A DNA stretch of 64,000 nt from Aurelia coerulea (taxonomy: Eukaryota; Cnidaria; Scyphozoa; Semaeostomeae; Ulmaridae). A model generated the notes under the pieces. That model did no database searches. It saw only the letters and a list, made by a program, of their open reading frames with translations, and was not told the DNA's origin. This document shows, one piece after another, positions 35,501 through 49,300 of the stretch. The DNA is taken from contig CM076947.1 in NCBI GenBank assembly GCA_039566865.1, forward strand, positions 20,213,501-20,277,500. The letters are read 5' to 3'. Positions within the stretch are counted from its first letter, which is position 1. Every line of letters begins with the position of its first letter. A program made the position numbers and the translations under genes.

Positions 35501-38500
35501 CTCCTGTCTTTGGCTGAATTTTGTATATGCTCAGTTACATCATTTTAATATCCCACTACATGCAATACTGAAGATGGATTTATACATTCACCATAAAAGC
35601 TCTATTAACCCCCAGGGGGCTTATTTAATTTTGGACACTTTTTAGTTCTTTTACACCACATTTGCGGTTTAAACTAGCCTGTTAACCAGACCCAATTTCA
35701 AAGGAAATAGTGGTCTGTTCAATACCGCCATAAAGCTTGTTCAGAGCCTCTATTTCAAGAGGGCTGTTTTCCAAGTTTTGTGGAAAATGTATGCGCATAA
35801 TTATCTCGCAGCTCAAAATATCATCATAAAAACAAAGGGCGAACTAGTTTAGTGCAGCAAGGGAGACAGCTTAATCAATTGCATGATTAGACCCTCAGGT
35901 CAGAGATTAAATTTCTATGCAAGGTGGAACAAAAAGTAATCAAGGGGCATTCAGATTGCAGTATTCTTTTTTCAGAAAGATTTCAAAGAGCTTCCTGGGT
36001 AAATGGTTTCTTTACAATAATCAGCGAATTATTCTGAGGAATTCTCAAACGAGGTTTGAACAAGCTTTATGGCGGTATTGAACAGACCACTATTTCCTTT
36101 GAAATTGGGTCTGGCTAACAGGCTAGGTTTAAACATACAATTGTACGAGTTGGTGAAGGTGAAGGTGAAGTTGAAGTTACGGTTTTTATCGCCAAGCGCT
36201 GGGATTGCAGAAGTAGAATAGGTCTAATTGAGTCCGTGACCCCTTGTCATGATGCTGAAGTGATGAGGCTCTACCTGGGATTGAACCCGGTCCACCTGAC
36301 TGTTTTGGCTGCAATGTCAGAGGATTACACCACTGCGCCACAACACCTTCAGTTAAATACATCTAAATAAAAACCTCTGGAATTTGATGTATGTGGGGGG
36401 GGGGGCTTAATAGAGAGGGGGGCTTAATAGAGCTTTTACAGTAAGACGAACAATTTTAACAATACTGAATTCACACTCATAACGATGTCAAAAGGTTTTT
36501 GGATACTGTACAGTATGAAAACGTTTTTGCGGGACCTTGGAAAATTAAGGTTGTGAATAGACCCATCAGAAGTAGTAGTAGTAGTAATTTATTTTAAGTG
36601 GGCTGATAGGGTTTCTAGCTATCTAAAGCTAATTTAGGCCCACTATGCATGCCGCATCCAGGCATGGGACCCCTAGTTTAACGTCCCTTCCGAAGGACGG
36701 CGCGAGGTGACTTGCGAGGTCAGGCCTCAGAGGTCACCCATCCGGAGTTTGACCTCACTCGACCGAGCTTAACTTCAGTCACCTGACGGAAACTGTTTAA
36801 GCCACTCGGCCACTCACCCACTCAGTGAAGGCTTGTGTACACCCATGTCTAGTCAAGTGTTCAATCTCTTTACAAAACGTCTCTTGGTTTCTTTAATATA
36901 TTTCCTGCCATGAAACTTGTGCCATGAATGCCAAGAGCAGAATACTAGTGGAACTTCCCAAGAGTATGGTCACATGATCTGAAATTGGCCAATTCGATCT
37001 ATTACTAAGGTTTCTAATCCAGATAGCAAGGCTTCTCAATTTTTGATTGCTTGAGCCAACAGTTTCTTATAAACAGCTTGTTATTAATATGCTGCGTGTA
37101 CATCCAATTGGTAACTGTTGTTTTGAATGTGTTTTAACGAATATGTCGTTTGCTTTTTAGTATTTCCAGTCAAAGTTATCGTTTCAGTCGGCACGGGTAA
37201 GTGTCATTCCATGGAACATTTTTTTTCAAGTCTTTTTAAGATTTGTCAAATTTCCTTAAAATTCGAAGATGTATTCTAAATTGCTACATCACTTTAAACT
37301 CAGGGAGTTTTTGTCAGGACATCTGGTGATTAGAAGCAGTACCAAACTACAAGGGAGAAAATTAAACTTCACCTCCGCATAGTCTTACTGAAATGATCAC
37401 CCGAGAAAGTGTTTTTCTTTATGCTGCGGCATAAAAGAGATGAAATAACCTTTTTATGTTTCATCTTAGGACATGATTGCAGTCAATTGCTCATGGTGCA
37501 AAAAAGCGGTAAGTTGAGCATTTGATATAAACTTTATTCAAAAGAAATAACTGAGAATTCTGTCTGTAATTAAGCTGCATGCAATCTGAATAATCCTAGG
37601 CTATTCGTAATTTAATAGGGCAAATTGGAACTCAACAGAAGTTTACTGATCAGATGGCATCATGAGGCATTTTGCCAAGATGCTTTGCAGTTAATGATTG
37701 AAATTCAATAGGGTCACTGTTGATTCCTTTATAGAAGGCATATCATCTTGGTCAAATGCCCCTCGACGCCATCTCTTACAAAATCGTCTATTGAGAATCT
37801 ATCTCAGCAAAATTCATGAATTGATTGGAATAATGCTCTTCACAAAGACTGCCCCCATTATCGAGTCTTTCACTGCCTTGGTCAATAGACCATTTTGACA
37901 TTTAGAAAAAGGGTCTGGGGAGAGCACTATTTTTCTGGTAAAGGGCTGCCACAGTGCTTTCATGAACGATAAATTGAACTCTACGAATCTATTGGGTTCA
38001 TGTTCACGGTGAAAAATAAGGAAATAAATTGCCCAAAATGTTTCTGAAATGCTGTCCTATGACCCATCAGCCTCATTCTCCAACCCACACCTCGACTCCA
38101 AAGGTTTTTGGCGTTTGGTGGGAAAGTATTCGTCATAGTGCACTCCCCAGACCATTTTTCTAAATGTCAAAATGGTCTAATTGGTTAAATTGGTTATGGC
38201 TTTGATAGATTGGTTAGGTACTAGCCAGATATCTTCACGTCGACGAGTGGTCTCCTTTTATCACATATTTAACACTTTCATAAAATGGTCATAGTTAACC
38301 TAATAAACTAACTTAATAATTAACCCGCTGGATTATTTTACGTGCATGATGCTATACCGTTATTTCGTAGAAGGTTTTTTCCTTATTTCTCCGCCTCAAA
38401 TTTTCACGTCTTATTATAAAACCAACCGATTGTAAAGGAGGGCTGTTTTTGTATATGCCCTTGAAAATTTATATTGTGTAAAACGGCTCGGAGAAATTTT

Positions 38501-40303
38501 GCCACACCTGATTAACGAAAATTATAAGTGGAACTTTGTTATCATTTCCATCAATTGGTTTTATCTGAAATGTAACCAGTTTCCTATAAGAAATCCCTGA
38601 TATAAATACCGAATCGGATTTCCTTTATCGAAATATTAGTTGTTTCTTAAGTTGTATTTTCCCAGTACTAGAGTTTTTTAATTTTTTGGCGATGTGAGAG
38701 TTGAATTTCTTATAAGCAGTTTCTTATAAAAAATACGTGTATTCTTGCTTTTGAAACCTTAAATCTTTTTAATCTAGCTCCCCACTTTCTGTAGGTTCAC
38801 AATAAACCAGAATGTTCCAAAGAGATGTACATGGATGAGAAATGCATGCTGGGAATGCATCATCGATTAATAGTGCCACCATCATGGATTGTCAAACTTC
38901 CACCTCGTAAAGTAAGAAACGTACTTGCCTTCGTCAAATGTTAAAACATTACTTAATAAACATTTTGGGATCTTGTTCGTTAAATACTCTGTTTCCTTTC
39001 GCAACCCTGTCAGTCATTATGTGAATTGTATTTCAAATTGTTGTGGAAGACTTTCAGAACCTTTTTCCATTATTCCCAGAAAACTATTTGAAATAATTTT
39101 CGATACAATAGAAACCCGCATAAATAGACCTAGTTTTGTGAGACTCTTGAGGCTGAAATTCAATGATAACTTCTTACCTATTGGTTCAAAAGATGGTACT
39201 TTTCTTGAAAACTGCAACGTCTGTCATAACAAAGACTTGATTGAAAAAGAGAGATATTCAAAAGCTACTCAAGTGATGGAAGGAATACACTTCCATCTCT
39301 TAGTACAGGCCTTGCGCACATTAACATGGTAGTTCTAAGAATTCTTAAGAAGTCTTTACGTTACATTCTGACAAGAATTCTGAGTCACGTGAAAGGCTGT
39401 AAATTTGTTTGAACAAGGATTCTTAAGAAACTACAAATAATCTCAAGAACTCATGAGAGTTCTTAGGCAGGAAAACTATATTAATGTGCGTGAGGCCTGT
39501 ACTTTATAAAAACACATTTTCATTGTACTAACTATGAGTGCCTTTTCAAGGACCTTACAGGCTGAACTTGATTATGGCATCCATTTATCAAGAATATCTT
39601 TCCGGCTGCCACAGCATAGGTGCTCTTATGCGGGTCTCTGCTTATCCTGCGGGCAGCCTCAACTCCTCCTCAATGGAAAAGTACTTTTCCTTTGAGGAGG
39701 AGTCGAGGCTGCATGCAGGCTAGTCTCTGCTGTGTAGTGACCGAATATGCAAACGTTTTCTTTCAAAGTAAAGAAAACAAGTATCGCTGAACGAGTGTGT
39801 GTTGCTATATTTGTTTGCAATGTATAAAGTGTACCGTTGAAGAGGGCCTAACCATTCGAAGAAAACAGGCATCAATTTGGTCTTTTGCGCTTTTTATTCT
39901 TTATTTCAGTGCTGACTAGTTTATCATGGTGCTGTATTTTTGTGCTATGTCACTTGACGTCAGATTGTCTTTCGTCCATCGTTCTACAAGCTTCGCTTTT
40001 CCAATTTCATTTTCGGTCCTTCTTTGCAAGTGGTTGATTCCGTGAATCTTAAGCCACCCCGGGTGTACCTTTACCCTGTTCGTTCTGCTCTGTTCGGTTC
40101 TTTTCAATGGCATTGTTCGCAATGCGATGTTTTCGTTTTGAAGTGTTGTTGTTATGATGTTTCTTGTCCTATGACGTCGGTTTTGTGTCTTCGTAGTCTT
40201 GCTGTTGTTGTTGTTGTTATGTGGTTTCTTACCGTTTTGTCGTGTGTCTTTTGTAGTCAGATGTTTTCCCTGTGTTGTAAGGTTAGGTGTTGTTGAGTTG
40301 CAG

Positions 40304-40337
<34 letters not shown>

Positions 40338-43300
40338 CGTACTTGTTGTAGTTGTATTCTTTTGAAGCGCTTCCTGAGTCTTTGTAGCGGGCCATTCGCG
40401 TCTGCGTCCAGACTAAATATTTATTTGTTTGCAATGTATCGTATGTGTATATTTTTTCAAGCAGTGAAACCCATCTTGAATTTTGAACAAAAACATTGAG
40501 GGCAACGAGATTTTTAACGCGAATTCGTAAAAACAAGCCGAAGTAACATAATTGCGTTTCCTGATTTTGTTTGTTAACCGTTGGGGTTTTTTTGCACATC
40601 TTGGTCTGTGATACTGTACCGGATGAGTTAAAAAGGCCCGGCGTTTGAGAGGCTACTGCTCCCTGAGTATATAAGCAATTATATTTTGCAATATCTGATT
40701 GAATAGTTAACGTGCTCAATTGCTTTTAGAATTTTTCCTGGCTGAAATCGGTAACTCCGTTCAGGTTTTAAAAGGGATATTCTAAAGAGAATCTCTTCCA
40801 GAAACCTTAGGAAAGTTGCTAAAATTGTGAGCAAGTTTCCCTAATATGTTTACCTTGCAGCAATGACTTGAGCACGCTCAGCACGCGCTATCCTCTTGGG
40901 GGAATTAAGAAGTCTTCCCCCTGCTATGAATGACTTATTCTGGGGGATTCCATTCTCCCAAGAGGACAAAATACATGAATGCTTGTAAGCGTCATAATTG
41001 CTGGGAAGGAAAACAAAGGGAAGTTTTGCTCATCGTTTTCATTCGTTTTTGCAGGTTTTCGAAAGGGGCTTTCTACAGAAAATCTCCCATATCGAAGGGA
41101 AGGAATGGCCGATTAAAGCCGGGTAAATTACTGAACTTGATTGAACATATCGCCGATAAAACAAGACAGTGTTCAATATTATTGCATTGATATTCAGGGA
41201 GCAGCATTCGTTCAAACGCCAGGCCTTTTTATCAAGTCACCCAGTATTAGAGCTACATTCACCCTGTTATTCTTTTCTCGACAGTATTCAACAACACAAA
41301 ATGGACGACAAAGGAAAACGAATCGCAGGCGGTCGAGTAGGGTAAGTTAACTTTCCAATTGTGTCGTATTTTACGAATTCTATGTGATAGCTGAAAGATC
41401 AAACAAAGTACAGGTATAAGTTGTTTGTTGTCCTTGCGGCTATACTAAGCGAGTTATACATAAGATATCTTTAAGTGCAGTTTGTAGCCTAGAGCTCATT
41501 AAAAAGTGCCCTTGCAATTTCCTCGTGATTTTACGCGCTCTGAAAAATAGGTAAATTCAAATTTATCAAAAATCGGTGATTGCGAAGTGCCTGAAAATGT
41601 GCCTGAAACACTCGACAAAATCGTAAAAAAATCCTCCGCACACAGAACAACACGCAAATCAATTCATTCCCCTGAAGGCTCACAATAAATGAAATTTAAA
41701 TCAATTGCTAAGTTTGTGATCACATGGCAATAAATTTGTAAAGCAAACTATTTATGCAGAAATAATGCATTGATGCCTAATTTGGTGTCAAGCAAGAAGT
41801 CATCGTTCTTTACAAATTGTAGAGACAGTAAAACTTCTTCCCCCTATCCTGTTCCCCCAAGAGTCTGACAATGGAGGCCGTATACCTTTCTATTGACCTT
41901 AACCTATGAGAGTACTGAATGACCTGAATACGTTTTCGTTTACTAATGTGTTTTCAAATCTTTCAGGAGAGGCGTGCATTTGTGGTGAGTTTTTTACTTT
42001 GTACTAACATCTTCCTGTTTGGAAGCTTTTCTAAACTTTACGAGATAATCTTCCTTGCTATGTTTCAGCACTTCAAGACGTATTGGTATCTTTTAGCCTT
42101 TAGAAATATCCTGTAACCAAGCTTTTAGAACGTGAAGAGTCTGTCTCAGATTAGATGTCACGTGAAAATGTCTGCGAATAGGTGTTTTGCAAAGGAATTT
42201 TGCTTTATCGCAATTCTGACGTGGCATCTAATTTGAGACAGATTTGTTTCTTTGTACAAACTAAGGCAGTAGCAGCCTTCTGGCAGCTCTGTTTTCCCGT
42301 CGCTTTTAGGACTTGTGTCAAAGAATTCTGCTGACTAAATCAGTGTAGGGATCAAATCTCTCAAATCTTTAAAAAGATGGGTGGAAAATTCTATGACATT
42401 TTTGTTAATTGAATGGCTTGAAAGGAAATTATGGTACTTTGCTGTAAATCTGCCGTGGAAATTTTTTGATATTTTGATTTTTTCAAAATGGTGGCAATTT
42501 AATTATTTTTGAAAAAATTCATGGAAAATTGGAAAAAATTCAAATCATCGTAAATCTTAAACCGATAGAGGAAAAATCATAGAACCTCCAAGAAAACCAT
42601 AGTTTTTGAAGGTCTACAATATAGTGGCAAGCAAAAATTTGTAGCTTTTTTGGTTTAGGATTTAGTAATTTGATGACATCATAGTCTCAAGTTTAAAAAG
42701 TGCTGCCATTTTGAAACTAGTCAAGATGTCAATAAATTTCCATGGCAGATTCACAGCAAAAATCCCTAAGTTCCTTGGAAGCCATTTAATTCAAAGAAAC
42801 GACCTTCTTAAGGATTTGAGCCCTATGTTGACTAAATCAGCCTTTGCTCGAGTAGCATTTAGCCAATCACAATACACGATTACGCTAAAGATGGCGGTAA
42901 GGAACTTTTTACCAAGATGCGTTGTGTTCTTTGATCGAATTCCTACAGAATTGTTAAAGACTTGTAACTAGAACGCACTGCATGTTGGTAAAGAGTTCTT
43001 CGCCGCCATTTTTAGCATAAACATCTATTGGACCGAGGTGCAATAAACTGGACTCTGTTATATTTTTGGGACTCTCTGCTTCTTTGCTTGCATCATAGTT
43101 ATCATATTTACTTTCAGATAAAACCGATTGATGGAAGTAATGACAAAGTTCCTCTTATAGTTTTTGTTAATCCTAAAAGTGGGGGAAACCAGGTAAGGAA
43201 AGTTTACTTACTTTTCATCAATACTCTCACTAGTGGAGAAAAGTTTACATTCCTTTCGTAAATATTTGAAGTACCAGTGGCCATCAAGTGACTCGCAAAT

Positions 43301-46300
43301 TCCTAAACAAATACCGGGTGAGTCAGAGAAAAGGATCCCCGCTTGGAAGGCCACTGCTCCATGAATATCAAAGCAATAATATTGAAAAATGTCTTGTTTT
43401 ATTGCCAATATGTTCAATTAGGTTCAGTAATTTACCCGGCCTTAATCGGCCATTCCTTCCCGTGGATATGGGTGATTTTCTGCAGAAAGCCCCTTCAAAA
43501 AACCTGCAAAAACGAATGAAAACAATGAGCACATTTTCCTTCCTAAAATTGATGACACTCGCATAAATTCATGTATTTTGTCCTCTTGGGAGAATGGAAT
43601 CCCCCTGAATATAGGTCATCGATATCAGGGGGAGGACTTGTTCATCCTCCCAAGAAGATAGCACACGCTAAATTGTTCACAAGTCATTGCTGTAAGGCCA
43701 TTATAAGGCAGAAATGTTCGGGAAATTTGTTCATGATTTTGGGCACGTTTTGAAGGTTTTTTGAAGAGGCTTTCTCGCGAAAATCCCTCATAATTTCAGA
43801 ACGGAGTGGCCGATTTCAGTCAGGTAAATTTTATGGTAGATTTGAACATTTTTACCATTAAACCATATATTTGCCGATATCAATGTCTTCATATCCAGGG
43901 AGCCGTGACCTTTCAAACGGGGATTATTGTTTCTGACTCACCCGGTAGACTAAATCTGGTTGACAATCCCAGCGCTTTTTCAAGTATTTTCAAGAAGCGG
44001 CTTCCAATTAAAATCGCCTATTACTTTACAATGGTATGGTAAATTTTCATCGAATCGAAGGTGGATGTATTCAATATAAAGGCGGGTATGTTACGACCCC
44101 GTCACCACATGCTGCCTTTCTAGCCAACAAAGTTATGGAGAAAGACGGAGCCGCGAATAAGTGTTCCTGTAAGTAGATACTTGACAACAAATTCAAAATT
44201 TAAGAAAAACAAATTCTACCTGAGGAAGAAAAGCAAATTCTACCTGAGGAAGAAAAACAAATTCTACCTGAGGAAGAAAAACAAATTCTACCTGAGGAAG
44301 AAAAACAAATTCTACCTGAGGAAGAAAAACAAATTCTACCTGAGGGAAGAAAAACAAATTCTACCTGAGGAAGAAAAACAAATTCTACCTGAGGAAGAAA
44401 AACAAATTCTACCTGAGGAAGAAAACAAATTCTACCTGAGGAAGAAAAACAAATTCTACCTGAGGAAGAAAAACAAATTCTACCTGAGGAAGAAAAACAA
44501 ATTCTACCTGAGGAAGAAAAACAAATTCTACCTGGGGAAAAAACAAATTCTACCTGAGGAAGAAAAACAAATTCTACCTGAGGAAGAAAAACAAATTCTA
44601 CCTGAGGAAGAAAAACAAATTCTACCTGAGGAAGAAAAACAAATTCTACCTGAGGAAGAAAAACAAATTCTACCTGAGGAAGAAAAACAAATTCTACCTG
44701 AGGAAGAAAAACAAATTCTACCTGAGGAAGAAAAACAAATTCTACCTGAGGAAGAAAAACAAATTCTACCTGAGGAAGAAAAACAAATTCTACCTGGGGA
44801 AGAAAAACAAATTCTACCTGGGGAAGAAAAACAAATTCTACCTGAGGAAGAAAAACAAATTCTACCTGAGGAAGAAAAACAAATTCTACCTGAGGAAGAA
44901 AAACAAATTCTACCTGAGGAAGAAAAACAAATTCTACCTGAGGAAGAAAAACAAATTCTACCTGGGGAAGAAAAACAAATTCTACCTGAGGAAGAAAAAC
45001 AAATTCTACCTGAGGAAGAAAAAACAAATTCTACCTGAGGAAGAAAAACAAATTCTACCTGAGGAAGAAAAACAAATTCTACCTGAGGAAGAAAAACAAA
45101 TTCTACCTGAGGAAGAAAAACAAATTCTACCTGAGGAAGAAAACAAATTCTACCTGAGGAAGAAAAACAAATTCTACCTGAGGAAGAAAAACAAATTCTA
45201 CCTGAGGAAGAAAAACAAATTCTACCTGAGGAAGAAAAACAAATTCTACCTGAGGAAGAAAAACAAATTCTACCTGAGGAAGAAAAACAAATTCTACCTG
45301 AGGAAGAAAAACAAATTCTACCTGAGGAAGAAAAACAAATTCTACCTGAGGAAGAAAAACAAATTCTACCTGAGGAAGAAAACAAATTCTACCTGAGGAA
45401 GAAAAACAAATTCTACCTGAGGAAGAAAAACAAATTCTACCTGAGGAAGAAAAGCGAATTCTACCTGAGGAAGAACAGCAAATTCTACCTGAGGAAGAAA
45501 AACAAATTCTACCTGGGGAAGAAAAACAAATTCTACCTGAGGAAGAAAAACAAATTCTACCTGAGGAAGAAAAACAAATTCTACCTGGGGAAGAAAAACA
45601 AATTCTACCTGAGGAAGAAAAACAAATTCTACCTGAGGAAGAAAAACAAATTCTACCTGAGGAAGAAAAACAAATTCTACCTGAGGAAGAAAAAAACAAA
45701 TTCTACCTGAGGAAGAAAAACAAATTCTACCTGAGGAAGAAGAAAATAGATTCTACCTGGGGAAGAAAAACAAATTCTACCTGAGGAAGAAAAAGATTCT
45801 ACCTGAGGAAGAAAAAATTCTACCTGGGAAAATTCTACCTGGGGAAGAAAATAGATTCTACCGGGGGAAGAAAATAGATTCTACTGGGGGAAGAAAGTAC
45901 AAATTCTACCTGAGGAAGAAAAACAAATTCTACCTGAGGAAGAAAACAAATTCTACCTGAGGAAGAAAAACAAATTCTACCGGAGGAAGAAAAACAAATT
46001 CTACCCGAGGAAGAAAAACAAATTCTACCCGAGGAAGAAAAACAAATTCTACCTGAGGAAGAAAAAAATTCTACCTGGGGAAGAAAAACAAATTCTACCT
46101 GAGGAAGAAAAACAAATTCTACCTGAGGAAGAAAAACAAATTCTACCTGAGGAAGAAAAACAAATTCTACCTGAGGAAGAAAAACAAATTCTACCTGAGG
46201 AAGAAAAACAAATTCTACCTGAGGAAGAAAACAAATTCTACCTGAGGAAGAAAACAAATTCTACCTGGGGAAGAAAAACAAATTCTACCCGAGGAAGAAA

Positions 46301-49300
46301 AACAAATTCTACCTGAGGAAGAAAACAAATTCTACCTGAGGAAGAAAAACAAATTCTACCTGGGGAGGAAAATAGATTCTACCTGGGGAAGAAAATAGAT
46401 TCTACCTGGGGAAGAAAATAGATTCTACCTGGGGAAGAAAATAGATTCTACCTGGGGAAGAGAATAGATTCTACCTGGGGAAGAAAATAGATTCTACCTG
46501 GGGAAGAAAATAGATTTTACCTGGGGAAGAAAATAGATTCTACCGGAGGAAGAACATAGATTCTACCTGAGGAAGAAAATAGATTCTACCTGGGGAAGAA
46601 AATAGATTCTACCTGGGGAAGAAAATAGATTCTACCTGGGGAAGAAAATAGATTCTACCGGGGGAAGAAAATAGATTCTACTGGGGGAAGAAAGTACATT
46701 CTACCGTGTGAGTCGGAAAAAAGATCCCCGCTTGGAAGGCCACTGCTCCGTGAATATCAAAGCAATACTATTGAAAAATGTCTTGTTTTATTGCCAATTT
46801 GTTCAATTAGGTTCAGTAATTTACCCGGCCTTCATCGGCCATTCCTTCCCGTGGATATGGGTGATTTTCTGCAGAAAGCCCCTTCAAAAACCTGCAAAAA
46901 CGAATGAAAACAATGAGCACATTTTCATCCCCCTTAATAGTCTATCGATACCAGGGGGGGGGGGGACGTGTTCATCCTCCCAAGAGGATAGAACGTGCGT
47001 AAAGCGTTCACAAGTCATTGCTGTAAGGCATTGTAAGGCAGAAATGTTAGGGAAATCTGTTCATGATTTTGGGCACGTTTTGAAGGTTTTTTGAAGAGGC
47101 TTTCTGGAGGAAATCCCTCATAATTCAGAATGGAGTGGCCGATTTCAGTCAGGTAAATTTCGTAGTAGATTTGAACATTTCTACCATTATACTATATATT
47201 TGCCGATATCATTGTATTGATATCCAGGGAGCCGTGACCTTTCAAACGGGGATTCTTTTTTCTGACTCACCCGGTATAAAAAAGCTTTTCCTGGCATTCA
47301 ACATTAATTCTAAAGCAACTTAAACATTCAATTTTCATCATATTTTTGGAAGAATTGACCCAATCAGCTAAGGTTTGTTTACACCCAATTCAAATCATGG
47401 GACCATACACTTGGGAAGTTTTAGTATTGTTTTCGGTCTTGTATTGTGGTACTTTTTTCATTCATAGCACAAGTTTTCATGGCACAAAGTTTATTAAAGA
47501 AATCGAAATTTGTTTTATCAAGAGGATGGCCAGTGGTCCGCAGACTTGAATTGGATGCAAACGAACCTTAGTCAAATTTTGCAACAGCTACAGCGGAAAG
47601 TTGAAGAAAATAAAGCGCAACATCTTCCATCAAACGATCAGATCTGATTATTGCAGACAGGCTCACTTGGGAAACAGTCAAACTTGACACATTAGTCGCC
47701 TATGCATTATCAAACGGGGTTGACGACAAGATAGATTTGCAAGAGATATGAATAGAAAGGGGACAAATAGAGTGAACAAAATAAAATTGAAATACTAGCA
47801 TTGTGTTATTGCCCCTGTCAATCACCTTTCTTGGAGTCCGTTTTTCAGACGTTATATATTTACCGTTGTTATTGTTTGTTAGGGATCACGAATAATGGAA
47901 AAATTTCAATGGCTTCTAAACCCAAGGCAGGTACGTGTTCCGCTTATGAAACAATTTTTATTCTGCGTCATGACTCAAATCAATACATGTTTACCACAAT
48001 TCAAGCGGTGAAGGGAACTTAGAAAGATATAGGTTAACTTAAAAATCTTGTGGAAACATTTTGGTCATTGCAATTTACATATAAATTCGACTGTACTCTT
48101 TGTGATCTGAAAAGCCCCAATATTGATACTAATATTGACAATATTGATGATACCCCAATGCGGGATGAGACCCATATCTTAGTCCTGGCACTGCCATCAA
48201 CCCAAAACTGTGTATTCTTAGTAGATTGTATATTTTAGGAGAATTTACATAAAAAGTATTCTGCCAAAAGGTCAATTCCATCAGATAAGTTTGAGGAGCA
48301 GAAATGTGCTGCGATAGATAGTTACAGCTTTTTGAAATTGCTTTCATAATTAACCTGCCGAATAGTCATTGAATATTTTTATTTAGTTACTCGAAATGAA
48401 ATTAGAAATCTAGAATCCTTTTGTATTGTATTATTCATCTTATTGTGTTATTCATGAGCATATTGCTAGCGTGATTTATTTATCAATCTCTTTCTTATCT
48501 TTGTAAAGGTTTTCGATCTGATGTTGGACGGTGGACCAAAATTCGGGTAAGTAAATTTCACTCCAACCTTGTTCAGTGGTCTTGAAGGAGATTCTCTAAT
48601 CCCATTTTCCCAGTCACCTTTTGGAGGCGGAGGGAGATAGGAGGATTTTTGTCATGTTTCGCATACAGTAAAAACCCGCATAAAAGAACAAGTGGATTAA
48701 GAACACTCAGGCTGAAATTTGGTTTAAAAAGTATCATAGACATAAGAACACATTCAGCCTGAAAAATGAAAATTGTTCTTATGTAAAAAGCTGGATGGCA
48801 TGAGTGACTGAATTAGATACTGTCAATGTGTTTGAACTTTGCTAAATACAATTATGCAACCATATGAATGTTATCATCTGTCTTCTGTCATTAGCAAAAA
48901 AGTCTTTATTTGCTGCAAACACAACATGCTGTTTAGTATAAAACTCTGAATTCCTGTTTTTCCTGTTTGAAGTTCCACCCAACAATTATTAAATAGTTTT
49001 GTACTTGAACATTATTTCATCTATTCAGTGTTGGTGGTCTTGTTCAATGTTTAATTTTAGAAACAATTTAAAGAACACGCTAAGAACACTGTCAGCCTGA
49101 TTTCGCAGAAAACACCCGATAAATAGGAACACGATCAGCCTGAACCCCCAAAACATGTGTTCTTTTATGCGGGTTTTTACTGTAGTAGACATACCGTCGA
49201 TTATTAAAGTTCATAGTCCTAGTTCATTGTTTTTGTTGTTGCTACTCCCAATCGCAGTTGACGAAATCTCAATCAAAGTGCGTAGAGTCCTTGTCCTATT

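Larger units (their letters stand above)
35588..36443. mobile_element. TA-type MITE (GTAAAAGCTCTATTAAG family), nested host
   Basis: Left ATAAAAGCTCTATTAACCCC and right GGCTTAATAGAGCTTTTACA. Interior shared with 52206-52573 (CAACATACAATTTTACGAG). Split by a second MITE (35675-36125) and by a SINE (36148-36350). Confidence 0.8.

Noticed and set aside
36280..36350. Possible true tRNA gene on the minus strand (A and B boxes)
   Set aside because: The cloverleaf is not complete, and a second copy at 1571-2330 shares the downstream body and tail, so it is a SINE.
38925..39332. 135-codon + strand frame just after DGK exon 9
   Set aside because: Begins inside the intron immediately past a good splice donor, has no recognisable domain and continues to a stop without splice support. 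It could be a relic, but I cannot support it.
44181..45699. Long open frames on both strands across the minisatellite (285, 275, 285 and 190 codons), reading as repetitive proteins such as ILPEEEKQ repeats
   Set aside because: The 24-bp unit is a multiple of three without stops in most frames, so frames stay open everywhere. Single-base indels shift them at random, and there is no start, splice or domain support. The array is in an intron.
45835..46257. 140-codon minus-strand frame at the right end of the minisatellite
   Set aside because: Same cause: repeat-driven open frame.
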